Source: DSVQ01 sp964484765
Lineage (GTDB): Bacteria > Planctomycetota > Planctomycetia > Planctomycetales > Planctomycetaceae
DNA length: 64,000 nucleotides
Direction of reading: 5' to 3'
Assembly: GCA_964484765.1 (NCBI GenBank)
Contig: CAZAGI010000012.1
Span: forward strand, 70,585-134,584
Below, in pieces: positions 63,969-64,000 of the stretch (its first letter is position 1; each line of letters begins with the position of its first letter). The translations under genes and the position numbers were made by a program. Below the pieces are notes generated by a model that searched no databases, was not told the origin of the DNA, and worked only from the letters and a program-made list of their open reading frames with translations.

Positions 63969-64000
63969 TCCCCTCGCCCCCGTCCGCGGGGGAGAGGGTG
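63969..64000. repeat. Palindromic repeat at the window end
   Basis: CCCTCGCCCCCG and CGGGGGAGAGGG form an imperfect 12-base inverted repeat with a short TCCG loop near 63974-63998. This C/G-rich CCCTCGCCCC form is common as an intergenic element. The window ends inside it, so its full extent is unknown. Confidence 0.45.

Overview
The window is GC-rich chromosomal DNA from a member of the Planctomycetes (PVC group). The evidence is lineage-typical families: DUF1800/DUF1501 pairs, a DUF1559 type II pseudopilin-like protein followed by a small lipoprotein, a PEP-CTERM protein, a giant secreted multidomain protein with five c-type heme sites, a Clp_N-ThiE fusion, a WXG100-like protein with WRD instead of WXG, and a Gram-negative heptose LPS-core operon. 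It looks like a draft or metagenome-derived assembly: there is a 10-N scaffold gap at 12257-12266 flanked by homopolymer-rich sequence that is probably artefactual.

Layout. 1-3.2 kb: tail of a carboxypeptidase-regulatory-like protein, then a DUF1800/DUF1501 secreted pair. 3.2-12.1 kb: malQ (-), a WD40-like protein (+), and a minus-strand run tolQ/exbB-like, exbD, exbD with zinc ribbon, then hrpA. 12.1-16.8 kb: scaffold gap, class V aminotransferase, DUF1559 protein, lipoprotein, LamG/PEP-CTERM protein. 16.8-24.7 kb: a TIR domain fused to a SpoIIE-type PP2C phosphatase, transaldolase, purB, an endonuclease/exonuclease/phosphatase family protein and two more DUF1501 proteins. 24.7-29.1 kb: minus-strand housekeeping cluster dnaX-ybaB-recR-rpoN; dnaX carries an A9 slippery tract with an immediate -1 stop. 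29.3-37.4 kb: a small membrane protein, the 1893-residue TIM-barrel/LamG/propeller/pentaheme protein, and a Uup-like ABC-F ATPase.

37.6-49.3 kb is the most intriguing block: eight co-directional, mostly overlapping or abutting genes encoding a WXG100-like protein, a coiled-coil protein, a secreted alpha/alpha-toroid (prenyltransferase-like) plus HEAT-like protein, a single-pass membrane protein, an FHA-TM-TPR-PQQ-propeller protein, a TPR plus peptide-binding (SBP_bac_5-like) protein, a secreted unknown and a thioredoxin-fold protein. No EccC/EssC ATPase is present, so it is not a recognisable type VII system; it looks like a planctomycete envelope machine of unknown function.

49.3-64 kb: sugar-phosphate isomerase-like protein, the Clp_N-ThiE fusion divergent from clpC, an unknown secreted protein with a possibly inactive transglutaminase-like region, the LPS-core operon hldE-GT9-GT4-kinase, and a stress-type group of YugP-like peptidase, PspA-like protein and ECF sigma factor. 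Many operon ends carry long inverted repeats of several unrelated sequence types; they are listed separately because they probably serve as terminators and as dispersed REP-like elements. No tRNA, rRNA, CRISPR array, transposase or prophage gene was recognised.
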